Assembly (NCBI GenBank): GCA_017500935.1
Contig: JAFVXW010000011.1
Span: 62,001-126,000, forward strand
Length of the DNA: 64,000 nucleotides
Reading direction: 5' to 3'
Source: Lachnospiraceae bacterium
GTDB lineage: Bacteria > Bacillota > Clostridia > Lachnospirales > Lachnospiraceae
Part shown: positions 48,704-59,090 of the stretch, piece by piece
Layout of the letters: the number at the start of each line of letters is the position of its first letter
Position numbering within the stretch: the stretch's first letter is position 1
The notes under the pieces: generated by a model
Told to the model about the DNA's origin: nothing
The model's database searches: none
The model's input: only the letters and a program-made list of their open reading frames with translations
Position numbers and translations under genes: made by a program

Positions 48704-49267
48704 ATGAACGCATTACAACCCAAAACATTCAAACAGTGGCACCGGATCAAACGGCTCCATGCCGCTGCATTTACAGGCAGCGAGCGCAAATCTCTCTCCA
48801 TCCACCGCATCAGACAGGAGGAAGGCAAAGCAGATATCTGGTATTTTGAAGAGAACAGTACCTTCATCGGTTATGCCATTGCCACTCCCGGCCGCGATAA
48901 AGTACTGATCAATTATCTTGCTGTCACACCGTCCATGCGCGGCCAGAATCTTGGCAGCATCATCCTGAAAAAACTGCAGCAGCAATACGCCGGAAAAGGA
49001 CTTTTTGCAGAAGTGGATATTATACCGGAAGGTTATCCCGATAAGCACCGCAAGTTTCTGCGCAAACAGTTTTATTTAAAAGCCGGCATGAAGGAACTGG
49101 GCGTTTTGGCGTCCTATTATGAAACACATCTGGAACTTGTGGGCATCGACTGTGAAATGACCTTTGAAAGCTACTTCCAGTTTTATGCAGAAACCTATAA
49201 CATGTACACCGCATCCGGTTTAAGGCCCTATAAAAAGCCCGTTGGACCGGAAAATGTGACCTATTGA
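48704..49267 (+). CDS. GNAT-family N-acetyltransferase
   Basis: 187 residues. IGYAIATPGRDKVLINYLAV gives the GNAT beta4 strand, and TPSMRGQNLGSIIL the acetyl-CoA pyrophosphate loop (R/Q-x-x-G-x-G/A, here RGQNLGS). EVDI and FYLKAGMKELG follow as in the family C-terminus. The start at 48704 (MNALQPK) follows AGAAAGG; the frame is open further upstream within the pseudogene. Its stop overlaps the LRR gene start. Substrate unknown. Confidence 0.88.
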   Translation: MNALQPKTFKQWHRIKRLHAAAFTGSERKSLSIHRIRQEEGKADIWYFEENSTFIGYAIATPGRDKVLINYLAVTPSMRGQNLGSIILKKLQQQYAGKGLFAEVDIIPEGYPDKHRKFLRKQFYLKAGMKELGVLASYYETHLELVGIDCEMTFESYFQFYAETYNMYTASGLRPYKKPVGPENVTY

Positions 49268-50136
49268 CAGCCATGATATATAAAAATCACACTGGAAGGG
49301 AAAGTCTTGTGACTATACCGGACCAAATCGACGGGGAAGCTATAACAGCCATCGGAGCCAAAGCCTTTCTTGGCATCAGACAGATTGAAAAACTGGTTCT
49401 TCCCGCTACGATCACAGAAATCGGCGACTGGGCCTTTTCCCATATGAGCAATCTGTTCGAACTGGACATGCCTGCAAATCCGATCCGGTTCGGCAAAAAA
49501 GTGTTTTTAGACTGCAGCAGTCTGCGTTGTATTCATCTTTTTCCGGATCATTCCGGCAATCCCGGGCTGCCTTACTTTATGGCAGATATTGCCGCTGTTT
49601 TTGCCGATGTCAATCTTCTGGATCCTGTATGGGCCGTTTCCCCAGCCAATCATGAATCGTGGATGAACGCCTATGATACCCTGCTGATTTCCTATCTGCA
49701 GCAGGATGACCTTGTCGGTTTTGAGCCCATCTTCTACGGCTGGGTCAATGATGAAGATGCCGATGTATCTCAGAAACCTGCATATCTGCACAAACAGCGC
49801 AGTACCAAGGTACGTCTTGCCTTCCGGCGTCTGCTCTGTGATCTGCATCTTAGCGATGCGCACCGTGATATTCTGTATACTTACCTGCGGGAGCATATGC
49901 CCTGGGGCAGCCAGCCCTTTGGCCATACTGCGGTATGGGATTATCTCCCCAAGGAATACGGCCATGACATCCAATACTATCCGATCCTGAAGCAAGCAGG
50001 TGCACTGCCGCTGGAACACATTCCGGAATTGGTGGAACATCTTTCAAACGCTTCACCGGAGGTCATCGCCTGGATATTAAAATATCAGGAAGAAAATCAG
50101 GATCATTTTGATTTCTTTGATTCTCTTTCTTTGTAG
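49264..50136 (+). CDS. Leucine-rich repeat (BspA-like) protein with a helical tail
   Basis: 290 residues if started at the TTG overlapping the GNAT stop codon by 4 bp; an ATG three codons later is the alternative and has a poorer ribosome site. The N-terminal part has LRR_5-type repeats (AITAIGAKAFLGIRQIEKLVL, TITEIGDWAFSHMSNLFELDM, FLDCSSLRCIHLF). From about residue 130 a helical region rich in aromatic and charged residues follows, with a conserved look but no named family. No signal peptide, so an intracellular binding role is likely. Translational coupling to the acetyltransferase suggests a shared task. Confidence 0.78.
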   Translation: MTAMIYKNHTGRESLVTIPDQIDGEAITAIGAKAFLGIRQIEKLVLPATITEIGDWAFSHMSNLFELDMPANPIRFGKKVFLDCSSLRCIHLFPDHSGNPGLPYFMADIAAVFADVNLLDPVWAVSPANHESWMNAYDTLLISYLQQDDLVGFEPIFYGWVNDEDADVSQKPAYLHKQRSTKVRLAFRRLLCDLHLSDAHRDILYTYLREHMPWGSQPFGHTAVWDYLPKEYGHDIQYYPILKQAGALPLEHIPELVEHLSNASPEVIAWILKYQEENQDHFDFFDSLSL

Positions 50137-50164
50137 AATTTATAAAAAACGTGCGCGAATACGT

Positions 50165-50214
50165 ATAAAAAACTGCACCGGACTACTGATTTTCAGCTGC
50201 CGGTGCAGTTTTTT
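50165..50214. terminator. Bidirectional terminator between the LRR and GH31 genes
   Basis: AAAACTGCACCGG (about 50169-50181) pairs with CCGGTGCAGTTTT (50200-50212), flanked by As on one side and Ts on the other. It serves both converging genes. Confidence 0.82.
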
Positions 50215-50255
50215 ATCAACTATTATTTTGCCGCTTCAGACAGCCCGTTACCAGT

Positions 50256-52547
50256 TTACACCCAATTCTCTATCTTCACGATCTGCCCCATTCCGTTCAT
50301 CAGGCTTTCCTTTACTTCGCAGTATTTCAGTTCAGCGCCTTCTTTTACATAAATCGGCATGGTTTTTAAATCCACCTTCCGCTTGATCCACATACCGCCG
50401 GAAACAATTTTTTCCTTTGTGAAATAGTCAAACCAGGTTCCTGCAGGCAGATAGATATTTCTGATTTCGGTTCTGCACAACGGCTTTAATACCGGTGCGA
50501 TCAGCAGGCTGTCTCCAAACAGATACTGGTCATCAATATGCCATACATTTCTGTCCTCAGGATATGCCAGATACAGCGCGCGCATCATCGGCAGACCGGT
50601 CTTTGTACATTTTTTTGCTTCCTCATAAATATAAGGCATCAGAGAATAGCGCAGTTTGTCATAATATCTGAAAATATCGCATACTTCCTTTGAAAAACGC
50701 CAGGGCTCGCGGTAATTGTTGTCCCCGGCACCGTGGCAGCGGGAATGGGAGGAAAAAAGTCCCAGCTGCGCCCAGCGCACATAAAGCTCATCCGAAGGCG
50801 TTCCGATAAAACCGCCGATATCATGGGAAAAGAACGGAATGCCGCTGATTCCCACAGAAAGAGCAGCTCTTAACGTACCTGCCAGCGCCTCAAAAGTACA
50901 CTGGCTGTCACCGCCCCAGTGTACAGGGTATCTCTGGCTTCCCGCAGTACCGCTGCGCGCCCACACCAGATTTTCACCGGTTACCTTTTTACATGCCTCA
51001 AAAACAGTACTGTTATAAACCAGCGAATACAGGTTATGAAACTGTTTGCCGTCAATATTCTGATAAACTGCGTCTTCTGCGATACCCTCTCCGAAATCTG
51101 TTTTGATCGCGCCTGCGCCCAGTTCCATCAGCGCAGCAATTTTTCCGGCATACCATTCCCGCGCCTGCGGATTGGAAAAGTCGATGGTCACATCATCCAC
51201 CCAGCTGCCCTGACAGTTTTGGGGCAGCTGATAGGGTGTTCCGTCTTTTTTCTTTGACAGATAGCCCTTTTTGACCGCCTCCTGATAATTGGCATTGTCT
51301 TCATTGGGCGGGATAAAATTATACTGCCACAGGGAAATATGAAAACCGTCTTCTTTCAGCTTCTTCATATGCGCACCGGGATCAGGGAAACGTTCTTCGG
51401 AAAACTTCAGGTCACAGTTCCAGTCTCTGTTAAACCAGGCGGTATCCAGATGAAGCACATCACAGGGGATATCATTTTCCCGGATCTTTTTCCCCACATC
51501 TTCGGCAACATCCCAGGAAACATAACTGTTTCTGCTCATCCACAGACCAAAGCTCCAAAGCGGCGGAAGCTTGGAAAATCCCGTAAGATAACAATAATTC
51601 TCAATGATCCGGGCAGGTGTTTTTCCTGCAATGACAAAATAATCCAGCTGACTGTCCAGCACGCCAAACTGCAGTGCACTGGCATCCAGCGTACCAATCT
51701 GCCAGTCAATACCTGCACCGGCATTTAAAAACAGGCCATAGCCCCTGGTAGAAATATAAAACGGAACATTCACATAGGTTCTGGGACTGGTGGTTCCCAC
51801 CGCATCCTTATTATGAAAATCCACAGTCCTGCCGTTTCTGGTCAGACTGTCAAAGCGTTCGCCTAGACCGTAGATGACCTCATCCCCTTCCAGATCAATG
51901 GCTTCAAAGCAGGCATATTCCCCCTGCAGATCACTGAGCGCCAGATCATGGATATCGTCTGTCTGAAATTCTTCTTTTCTCTGACTGAAAAAAACTTCTC
52001 CCTCCGGATATCCGGCCGTGATGCGGTTGGTACCTTTATCGATCCTGATCCAAATCTTTTTCGTAGTCAGGCAAACTGCCGTATCTGTTTCCTCAATCGC
52101 ATAAGTTACCTTCTGCGGCTTTCCGACCAGCATTCTTTTGTCTTGCGGAATGCCCACAAAGGGATCGGCAATCTCTTTTCTGCCCGAAAAAATCACGCGG
52201 AATATTTCGTCTGTCCAAAGCTGAATATGAAGATACAGCTTTTCAACCGTACTTTCTGCTTCTTTATACAGATACAGCGCTGTTTCATGGGTATAGGAAT
52301 GCACTGCCTTTTTGGCTTTTACATTCAGTTCCATTACCAGCCCGCAGTCGTTCTTTTCCATCGCTGCGATGGTGCCGGGGCGGTTCTGCACCGCAGGATT
52401 TATACGAAAATCAAAAAGAGACTTCTCTCTTCCCAAAACATCGGTATAACTGCTCTGTTTTACTGTCACATCTGCCGCAGCTGCTGCATTTTCTTTTCCC
52501 TGCGAAAACTGCGGGTACTGCTCTTTATCAGGTAACGAATTCTGCAT
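50256..52547 (-). CDS. GH31 alpha-xylosidase/alpha-glucosidase (YicI-like)
   Basis: 763 residues, no signal peptide. Catalytic signature: nucleophile Asp in AGAIKTDFGEGI, as in E. coli YicI (KTDFGE), and acid/base Asp in HWGGDSQCTFEAL; SHDIGGF follows. The N-terminal beta-sandwich and the W..WMSRNSY barrel start (FGLWMSRNSYVSW) also match. The KTDFGE form favours alpha-xylosidase over alpha-glucosidase. The start at 52547 (MQNSL) is chosen for GGAGGT 3-4 nt upstream, slightly close; an upstream in-frame extension has no support. It follows the GH106-like gene after a terminator. Confidence 0.9.
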   Translation of the reverse strand: MQNSLPDKEQYPQFSQGKENAAAAADVTVKQSSYTDVLGREKSLFDFRINPAVQNRPGTIAAMEKNDCGLVMELNVKAKKAVHSYTHETALYLYKEAESTVEKLYLHIQLWTDEIFRVIFSGRKEIADPFVGIPQDKRMLVGKPQKVTYAIEETDTAVCLTTKKIWIRIDKGTNRITAGYPEGEVFFSQRKEEFQTDDIHDLALSDLQGEYACFEAIDLEGDEVIYGLGERFDSLTRNGRTVDFHNKDAVGTTSPRTYVNVPFYISTRGYGLFLNAGAGIDWQIGTLDASALQFGVLDSQLDYFVIAGKTPARIIENYCYLTGFSKLPPLWSFGLWMSRNSYVSWDVAEDVGKKIRENDIPCDVLHLDTAWFNRDWNCDLKFSEERFPDPGAHMKKLKEDGFHISLWQYNFIPPNEDNANYQEAVKKGYLSKKKDGTPYQLPQNCQGSWVDDVTIDFSNPQAREWYAGKIAALMELGAGAIKTDFGEGIAEDAVYQNIDGKQFHNLYSLVYNSTVFEACKKVTGENLVWARSGTAGSQRYPVHWGGDSQCTFEALAGTLRAALSVGISGIPFFSHDIGGFIGTPSDELYVRWAQLGLFSSHSRCHGAGDNNYREPWRFSKEVCDIFRYYDKLRYSLMPYIYEEAKKCTKTGLPMMRALYLAYPEDRNVWHIDDQYLFGDSLLIAPVLKPLCRTEIRNIYLPAGTWFDYFTKEKIVSGGMWIKRKVDLKTMPIYVKEGAELKYCEVKESLMNGMGQIVKIENWV

Positions 52548-52586
52548 AATACCTCCAGGTTCTGCCATAAAGCGTTTATTTTCTGC

Positions 52587-52621
52587 AAAAACCCCGGCAG
52601 ACATACATCCGCCGGGGTTTT
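52587..52621 (-). terminator. Terminator of the GH106-like gene
   Basis: AAACCCCGGC (52589-52598) pairs with GCCGGGGTTT (52611-52620); Ts follow on the minus strand (52587-52591). It separates the GH106-like gene from GH31. Confidence 0.8.
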
Positions 52622-52641
52622 AAGGTTATCATTGTACTTAC

Positions 52642-55600
52642 TTAGCTTCTGTCGCTGATATGTTCAGCTGCCTTGCCGCCTTCCAGACCGTAAAGCTCAG
52701 GGCTCTTTAAGATACCCATGGGCTTGAACTGGTATTCATAGCACCACAGATCGCCGCCGGAACGCCAGGAGTTGGGGCTCTGGTAGAAATAAATGCCGGG
52801 GGTATGATGCAGCTGTGCAAAACCGTTCTGACGCACACCGTAAAGCTTTAAGGTTACCTGATGCTTGCCGGGCTCTAAGTCGGTCAGTTCCATGCTGTAA
52901 GGAGAAAACGCGATATTGCCGCGGTCAACGCCGTCAACCAGCACCTTCACAAGTCCGCCGCGGTAACGGGGAACACGGATGGTCAGATCGCCGGTGGTCT
53001 CCACTTCAAAGTGATAATTTAAGTTTCCGGTGTAGAAAGGCAGTCCCTGGGAAACGATGTCAGAGAAGCCGATCTTACGTACAGGTGCGGTCACAGTCTT
53101 GATCAGACCGTTTACGCGTACGCCGAAGTCACCAAGCAGGTAGTACCATTCCAGATTGGTTCTTCTGCCGATGGGCACTTTCAGTTCCAGAATGTTCTCG
53201 CCAACAGGCAAAGGAGGCAGTTCCACGGTGCTGATTGCTTTGTCCACATACCAGCCGTTTACTTTCACTTCCACTTTTTCGCCGTTTAACCAGATTTCGG
53301 TATCTGCAGCGTCTTCCATACCAAGCATGGGTTTTTCCACCGCGTATTCGGTAGGGATGGTAAAGCGCAGCTTCAGATAGTTTTCTGCTGTTTCAGGCTC
53401 GATCAGATAGGGCTGTACCACTTCCTTACGGCGCGGAGGAATGTTGAGTGCCTTGCGGGCCTGGTTGTCCAGACGCAGGATTTCTTCCAGAGGCTGGTAT
53501 TCGCCGCCGTTCATGGAGTATTCTGCCATGTTAAGAAGCAGCATATTGGGTTCATCCAGTGTTACATCCACCAGATTCATCATGGTAACAGGTGCATTGT
53601 TCTTTGCTTTCACAGCAGGTGCTTCCACTTCTGCCTTGCCGGGTTCCAGACGAAGCAACAGACTTTCATGGATATGCCAGTTGCGTTCAAACAGGGTGTT
53701 TCCGTTGTGATAACGCACTGCCAGGGGACGGATATCTCCGCTTAATGTATCGTATTCGGTTACTGTGTATTCGCCCTTAATGGTAAAACGCATCAAAGGC
53801 GCATCGTCCACGTCAGGACAGTCGGGATTTTTGCCGTTTGCGATAAACAGCCACAGACCGCCGTTGTCTTCGCGCATCTGATACAGCAGCTTGTCGCTTA
53901 AGCGGCCGTTTTTATAACGGACATCCAGAAGTCTCTCCTCTTCCAGCGCATTTAAGATCGCAGTCTGGTCAAAGGTTACATTGACGCTCTTGTCATACAG
54001 TTCTTTTACTGCATCGGAGGGTTCTGCGTTGACATAGTCAGGGCAGTCACCCACAAAGATCAGCTTGCCGCCCTGTTCTTTAAACGCTTTTAATCTCTCC
54101 AGAGTGGATGCTCTCAGTGTACGGCTGCCGGAAACGATAACCGCATCGTAAGCCATCTCGCCGACCTTTAAAGGATTGCCTGCCGCAGGACACTGTTCAG
54201 GGAAGCGTGCTTCGTTGATAAAGTCAAAGTCGATCATGCCAAACAAAAGATGCTGGGTCAGCTGTTCAAACTGTTTTTCAAGCTGGCTTCTGAGTGCAGC
54301 GGTCTGCTCTGAAGGTCCCCAGTAGAGCCAGTAGCTTTCGATGGGATGTACAACTGCAACTTTAACCTTAACCTTACCGCGGGTCAGCGCGGTGTTGAGT
54401 CTTGCATAGTGGTTTTCGATCATGGAATACTGATCCCACCAGGGAGACTGATAACCGATGGATGCAGGATAGTCACGCTTTGCTTCGCCCTTCATGGACA
54501 TCCAGGTCAAGTGGGGTACACGCACGGTAACACCTAAAGTTGCCTGCCAGTCACCCTGCAGCTTGTAGCCGCGGAAATCATAATCCCAGCCGGTTACGCC
54601 GTAAAGTTCGCTTAACATACCGGGCTTGCCCATCTGACGAACCATGGACTGGGTCTGTTTTGCGGTGTTGTATTCATGCCAGTCACACAGCATATCGATG
54701 CCGGGAATGCCAAATTCCGGATAGCAGCGCATCGCATCGCCGACTGCCTGGGTCTGCTCTTCCAAAGTAGGTTCACCCATAACATGGCCTGTCAGCGCCA
54801 GATTGTGCTCACGGCACCAGTTGCCGATCTGTACGCAGTAGGAATCCACGAAACGCTGTGCCACCATATTGTGGAAACGGTAACGGAACCGTGAAAGTTT
54901 GCCTTCGGGAAGCTCCCAGATCAGCTCAGGCAGGCTTTCCATCAGTTTTTCGCCGTATAAGGATTCAAACAGCTCCGGAAGATCATCGGTCCAGGGTAAA
55001 AATACATCTTTTTTCTCAAGTGCAAAATCCAGTGTATCCTTGGGGGTAAACTGGGGTTCGTCGGTAAAGATCGCAGGAATGGTCTTGTCAAATTCATCGC
55101 CCACCGCATCTGCATAAACATCGTGGGTGGTCTTTAAAAACAGCTGGATCGCTTCGGGCTTTAAGGTATCCACATATGCACAGTTGTTAAACCAGGGATC
55201 TGCAGTGGCAGATTCCATGTAAGCATACCACTTGGTACCAACTGCTTCATCGTTCTCGCCGATGCATTTTGCTTCCTTTAAAGTACCGTCGTCGTTTAAT
55301 ACTACATCATACACAGCCAGCAGCACGCCGTTGTCCTGACGGATGGATTCCTGTCCGCGTCCGGGTTCGGGCTTGGTGGCACGGTTGGGTCTGTCGGGAG
55401 TATAAGGATTGGGGGTAAACAGCAGGGTCTTTCTTGCAAATTCCGGATGAGGACCGGTTACCTTGCCGCCTGCGGTACCGGAGGGCCAGCGGTCTTCGTC
55501 GTAAAGCCATGCCAGCATCTTGTCATTTTTTGCCTTGTCAACGCAGTGACGGATAAACTCCATATATTCTTCAGTCAGATAAGGGGTGTCCAGACCGGTT

Positions 55601-55779
55601 CTTACATGCATATGGAAACCACCCATACCCATCTTGTTGAAAATATCGATCTGCTCACTTAAAGTCTCTTTGGTAAGCTTGGTGTTCCACGCCCAGAACG
55701 GGGTGCCGCGATATTCACTTGTGGGCTTTTTAAAAAGCTCGTCCGCCAGCTTCGGGGACTGATTCTTGGGATATAACAT
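52642..55779 (-). CDS. GH106-like alpha-L-rhamnosidase family protein
   Basis: 1045 residues, no signal peptide. It opens with YRGTPFWAWNTKLTKETLSEQI, MGMGGFHMHVRTGLDTPYL and WLYDEDRWPSGTAGG, the conserved start of the GH106-type barrel. Further conserved regions are AIFTDEPQF and LTGHVMGEPTLEEQ, with candidate acidic residues for Ca2+-assisted inversion. A Rossmann-like region (YDAVIVSGSRTLRAS, LIFVGDCPDYV) and a C-terminal jelly-roll (EIWLNGEKVEV, NILELKVPIGRRTN) follow. It probably removes rhamnose from pectic or plant-glycoside oligosaccharides. The ATG follows AAAGGAA. Confidence 0.83.
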   Translation of the reverse strand: MLYPKNQSPKLADELFKKPTSEYRGTPFWAWNTKLTKETLSEQIDIFNKMGMGGFHMHVRTGLDTPYLTEEYMEFIRHCVDKAKNDKMLAWLYDEDRWPSGTAGGKVTGPHPEFARKTLLFTPNPYTPDRPNRATKPEPGRGQESIRQDNGVLLAVYDVVLNDDGTLKEAKCIGENDEAVGTKWYAYMESATADPWFNNCAYVDTLKPEAIQLFLKTTHDVYADAVGDEFDKTIPAIFTDEPQFTPKDTLDFALEKKDVFLPWTDDLPELFESLYGEKLMESLPELIWELPEGKLSRFRYRFHNMVAQRFVDSYCVQIGNWCREHNLALTGHVMGEPTLEEQTQAVGDAMRCYPEFGIPGIDMLCDWHEYNTAKQTQSMVRQMGKPGMLSELYGVTGWDYDFRGYKLQGDWQATLGVTVRVPHLTWMSMKGEAKRDYPASIGYQSPWWDQYSMIENHYARLNTALTRGKVKVKVAVVHPIESYWLYWGPSEQTAALRSQLEKQFEQLTQHLLFGMIDFDFINEARFPEQCPAAGNPLKVGEMAYDAVIVSGSRTLRASTLERLKAFKEQGGKLIFVGDCPDYVNAEPSDAVKELYDKSVNVTFDQTAILNALEEERLLDVRYKNGRLSDKLLYQMREDNGGLWLFIANGKNPDCPDVDDAPLMRFTIKGEYTVTEYDTLSGDIRPLAVRYHNGNTLFERNWHIHESLLLRLEPGKAEVEAPAVKAKNNAPVTMMNLVDVTLDEPNMLLLNMAEYSMNGGEYQPLEEILRLDNQARKALNIPPRRKEVVQPYLIEPETAENYLKLRFTIPTEYAVEKPMLGMEDAADTEIWLNGEKVEVKVNGWYVDKAISTVELPPLPVGENILELKVPIGRRTNLEWYYLLGDFGVRVNGLIKTVTAPVRKIGFSDIVSQGLPFYTGNLNYHFEVETTGDLTIRVPRYRGGLVKVLVDGVDRGNIAFSPYSMELTDLEPGKHQVTLKLYGVRQNGFAQLHHTPGIYFYQSPNSWRSGGDLWCYEYQFKPMGILKSPELYGLEGGKAAEHISDRS

Positions 55780-55864
55780 AATGCTCGTTCCTTTCCTGTG
55801 TTCTTTGCAGGCAGCTGCCGCACAGCTGCCTTTTTTACTATATTACTAAAAAAATGCTTTTTTT

Positions 55865-56998
55865 TCAACAGATGTTTACACGTAATGCATAAAAACCTGC
55901 GTGCGTACTTTCTGAAGGATCCATGATGGTGCTCCATGCCATATCGCCGCCGACAGGTGCATGCCAGGCATCCAGATGCAGATATTTCTGCTCCCGTACC
56001 GGCACTTCATGGGTGTGCATTGCCTTCTGCAGATCCTGAATGCTGCAGCTTCTGATATCGAAATGGAACGGTTTGCTTCCCAAAATCTGCAGACTGTTTT
56101 CTTCCTGTCCTGCAGCTGTCAGATACAATTCCCTGCAGCCTTCCCTGCCGCCGTTTTCAGAGGGCGGAGCATATGCAAAGCCCAACGCTTCCACATTTCC
56201 CTGATACCTACCGAATCTTGCGGCCACCATTTTATCCGGATAGTTTTCCATCGGCCCAAAGCCGGTGTAGCTTACCTGATCCATCCATCCGGGCAGCGTA
56301 AGCTCAAGGCCAAATCTGGGCAGTTCCACATATTCTGCCCACTGTCCGTCCAGCGCACATTCCAGACGTCCGTCGCCGTAAACGGTCCAGCATAATTTTC
56401 CTGCCATTTTGGTATCTGCAGTAAACTCTGAAAGCACCATCACCCGGTCATGACCGTTTAATGTCTGCGCGCCTTTATATGCAAACTGCATACTGCGGGC
56501 CTTATCCATCACATTGCGCCATCCCCAGTTTTCCTGTGCGTCCAGACCGGTATAGGGTCTGTCTGTACAAAGACTACTGCCGGTAATTTTTTCCTGCCCG
56601 TCACGCTGGTAGCTTAAGAGCATACCGCTTGCCGCATCGAAACAAGCCGCAAAGCTCTCACCTGTGACAAAGATCCTGTCCTCTTTCCTCTGTATCTGCG
56701 GTGCCGGATAAAATCTTCTGTTATCTTTTCCAAACGGTCTGATGCCGTCCCTGCACAGATACTGTCTGTGGGAGGTTTGGCAGCCGTCTTTTTTTCTGTA
56801 TACCACAAACTCTGCATACAGTCCGGTTTCTTCCGGATACATAGCCAGAAGCCAGTCTATGGAAATTTCCGCTTTTTCACCGGGCAAAAGCACCGGAAGC
56901 TCCATGGTATGACTGCCGATCCGGTATCCGTCCCGGTTGATGATCCAGACTCTTGCTTCATAATCTGCGCTGCTTTGTGCCAGTGTCTGGTTGATCAC
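55865..56998 (-). pseudogene. C-terminal part of a split GH2 beta-galactosidase
   Basis: 377 residues from a GTG that overlaps the upstream stop by 4 bp (GTGA). It holds the last Ig-like domain and the Bgal_small_N beta-sandwich: GLDAQENWGWRNVMDKA, VSYTGFGPMENYPDKM and HAPVGGDMAWSTI correspond to LacZ 'w.G.GP.EnY.Dr' and 'ggd.sW'. No active site of its own. The frame remains open upstream of the GTG and reads IQADTASFEVINQT, natural LacZ linker sequence, so the two pieces were once one gene separated by a 1-nt loss near 57025. It could still be made as a separate LacM-like subunit. Confidence 0.75.
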
Positions 56999-58905
56999 CT
57001 CAAAGGAGGCGGTATCAGCCTGGATACGGCGGTCGTATCATTCAGCGGTTTTTCGATCAGGATGGGCGCATAAGCCTCTTTTACTTCATAAGCTACTGGC
57101 TTCCAGACAAGATCGGCTCTGACCAGACCGTTGTTTGTCATATACCAGGGCACTTCAGAGTCGGTAAAGGACTCTCCAAAATCGCCTCCGTGGGCAAAAT
57201 ATTCCTGTCCGTCCTCTGTTTTTCCAAGCAGTGCCTTATCCTGCCAGTCCCAGACAAAACCGCCCTGGAAGCGGGCATAGCGTCTGGTCAGTTCGATAAA
57301 TTTGCGCATACCGCCGCCGGCATTTCTGATCTGATATAAATATTCCACCAAAATCACCGGACGGTCATCTGCCGGATCTGTCAGCATACCAAGAATGTCT
57401 TTTTCATTGGCATACATCCATCCCCTGATATCCGAGATATTGGCGCCGGGATTGCCCGCTTCATACTGGCAGATCCTGGTTTTGTCATATTCCTTTACCG
57501 CATTGTACATGGCTGCGTGACCGGGGCCAAAGCCGCTTTCATTGCCCAGAGACCAGCCATAGATACAGGGATGATTTTTATGCTGCATCACCATGCGCAG
57601 CGCACGCTCCACATACATCCCTGCCCACTGGGGATCATGGGAAATCTGTCCTTCCACGCCGTGGGTTTCCAGATCACATTCACATAAAACCAGCAGTCCC
57701 ATTTCATCGCAAAGATCATACCAGAGCTCACTGTCCGGATAATGGCAGGTGCGCACCGCATTGATATTCATCTGCTTCATGCTCTGAATTTCTTCGATCA
57801 TATGCTCTTTGGAAACGGTCCGTCCGGTCTTCCATGCAAAATCATGGCGGTTAACACCCAGAATCAGGGCACGCTGTCCGTTGATCAGTAAAATCCCGTT
57901 TTCAATCTCCACCCGTTTAAAACCGGTACGGATCTCCTCGCGGTCCAAAAGCTCTCCCTTTTCATCCAGAAGCTCGATCTGCACGGTATACAGATAAGGA
58001 CTTTCCGGATACCATCTCTTAACGCCGTCAAAGCAAAGCTTTACCCGCGCTGTATTGGCAGTGGGCACGATGTACTGACTGTATCTGGCAGAATCCGCCA
58101 CCGCTGCCCTGCCGGATGCCACTTCCTTTCCGGATGCATCCAGAAGCCGCGCCTGTACCTTCCATTTTGAAAAACCGCTCACACGGGAAACTTTTACGTC
58201 CGCTAAAAATTCTGCCCTGTCAGTATACCGGTCCGGAATTGCTTCAATCCGCACATCCTCGATCCGTTTTACAGGCTCGATCAAAAGCGTCACCGGTCTG
58301 AAAATACCGCACAGATACCAGTAATCCTGGTCCTCCAGATAACTGGATGTCGCATAGGTAAACACGCGCAGCGCGACCAGATTTTCCCCGGCATGCAAAA
58401 GATGGGTCACATCAAATTCACTGGCCAGCTTGCTGTCTTCCGCATAACCTGCAAATTCTCCGTTTACATACAGCTCATAAGAAGTTTCCACGCCTTCAAA
58501 CTTAAGCACATACCGGAAGTTTTCCTGTATCTTTTCCAGATAAACAATTCTGCGGTAACAGCCGGTGGGATTTTCTTTGGGCACCTTCCAGGGCTCGGCT
58601 TTTTTATCCACCCCATATTCGCCGTCTACCGGCCACGGATAAATATAATTGGTATAAATGGGTTTGCCAAACCCTTGCGTCTGCCAGTTTCCGGGCACAT
58701 GGATCGCGGTATAGCCTGCCGTATGCGCATCAAACTCTGTCAGATAAAAATCGTCACATGCTTTTGGACAGTCAAACAGCTTAAACTGCCATTCCCCATC
58801 CAGCGAAATACTCTTTCCTGCAAAAACTTCCGTATTGCGCCGCCAGCGGGCAGGCAGACGGCTGACGCCAGTCACATTGGGCTCCAGATAATAGTCTGTT
58901 CTCAT
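56995..58905 (-). pseudogene. N-terminal and catalytic part of a split GH2 beta-galactosidase
   Basis: 636 residues: sugar-binding jelly roll (VPGNWQTQGFGKPIYTNYIY), Ig-like domain, TIM barrel with LILGVNRHDFAWKTGR, acid/base Glu456 in YGWSLGNESGFG and nucleophile Glu521 in ILVEYLYQIRN (usually VEYAHAMGN). It ends in an out-of-family tail (AVSRLIPPPLR) after the frame break near 57025-57040. The ATG at 58905 follows AGGAGG. The size and break point resemble LacL of heterodimeric LacLM enzymes, so either function as two subunits or recent loss of function is possible. Confidence 0.8.
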
Positions 58906-59002
58906 CTTTCAAACCTCCTGCTTTACATGTTAAAACGTTTTTTCTGCTTTGAGCGTATCACATTCCCGACAAAAAAACAATTGTGTCCCGTTTGCAACTG
59001 GC

Positions 59003-59038
59003 ATGGTCAAAAATAATTAAATTGGCAGTTTTGACCAT
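59003..59038 (+). promoter_or_regulatory. Inverted repeat in the ECF S-component promoter
   Basis: ATGGTCAAAA (59003-59012) and TTTTGACCAT (59029-59038) are perfect inverted complements, 16 bp apart. The right arm contains the -35 candidate TTTGAC, with TATACT 16 bp further on. This suggests an operator for a dimeric or looped regulator. The TGGTCA/TGACCA core is shared with the inverted repeat at 3507-3523. Confidence 0.5.
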
Positions 59039-59090
59039 TCCATTTCCGTGCTATACTGCAATCACAAACAACACACAAAGGAGTTTTGCC

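Noticed and set aside
55865-58905. Programmed frameshift joining the two GH2 pieces
   Set aside because: No slippery heptamer or downstream pseudoknot-like stem was seen at the junction; a simple base loss explains it better.
59040-59090. Riboswitch upstream of the ECF S component
   Set aside because: The leader between the -10 box and the ATG is only about 35 nt, too short for any known vitamin riboswitch.
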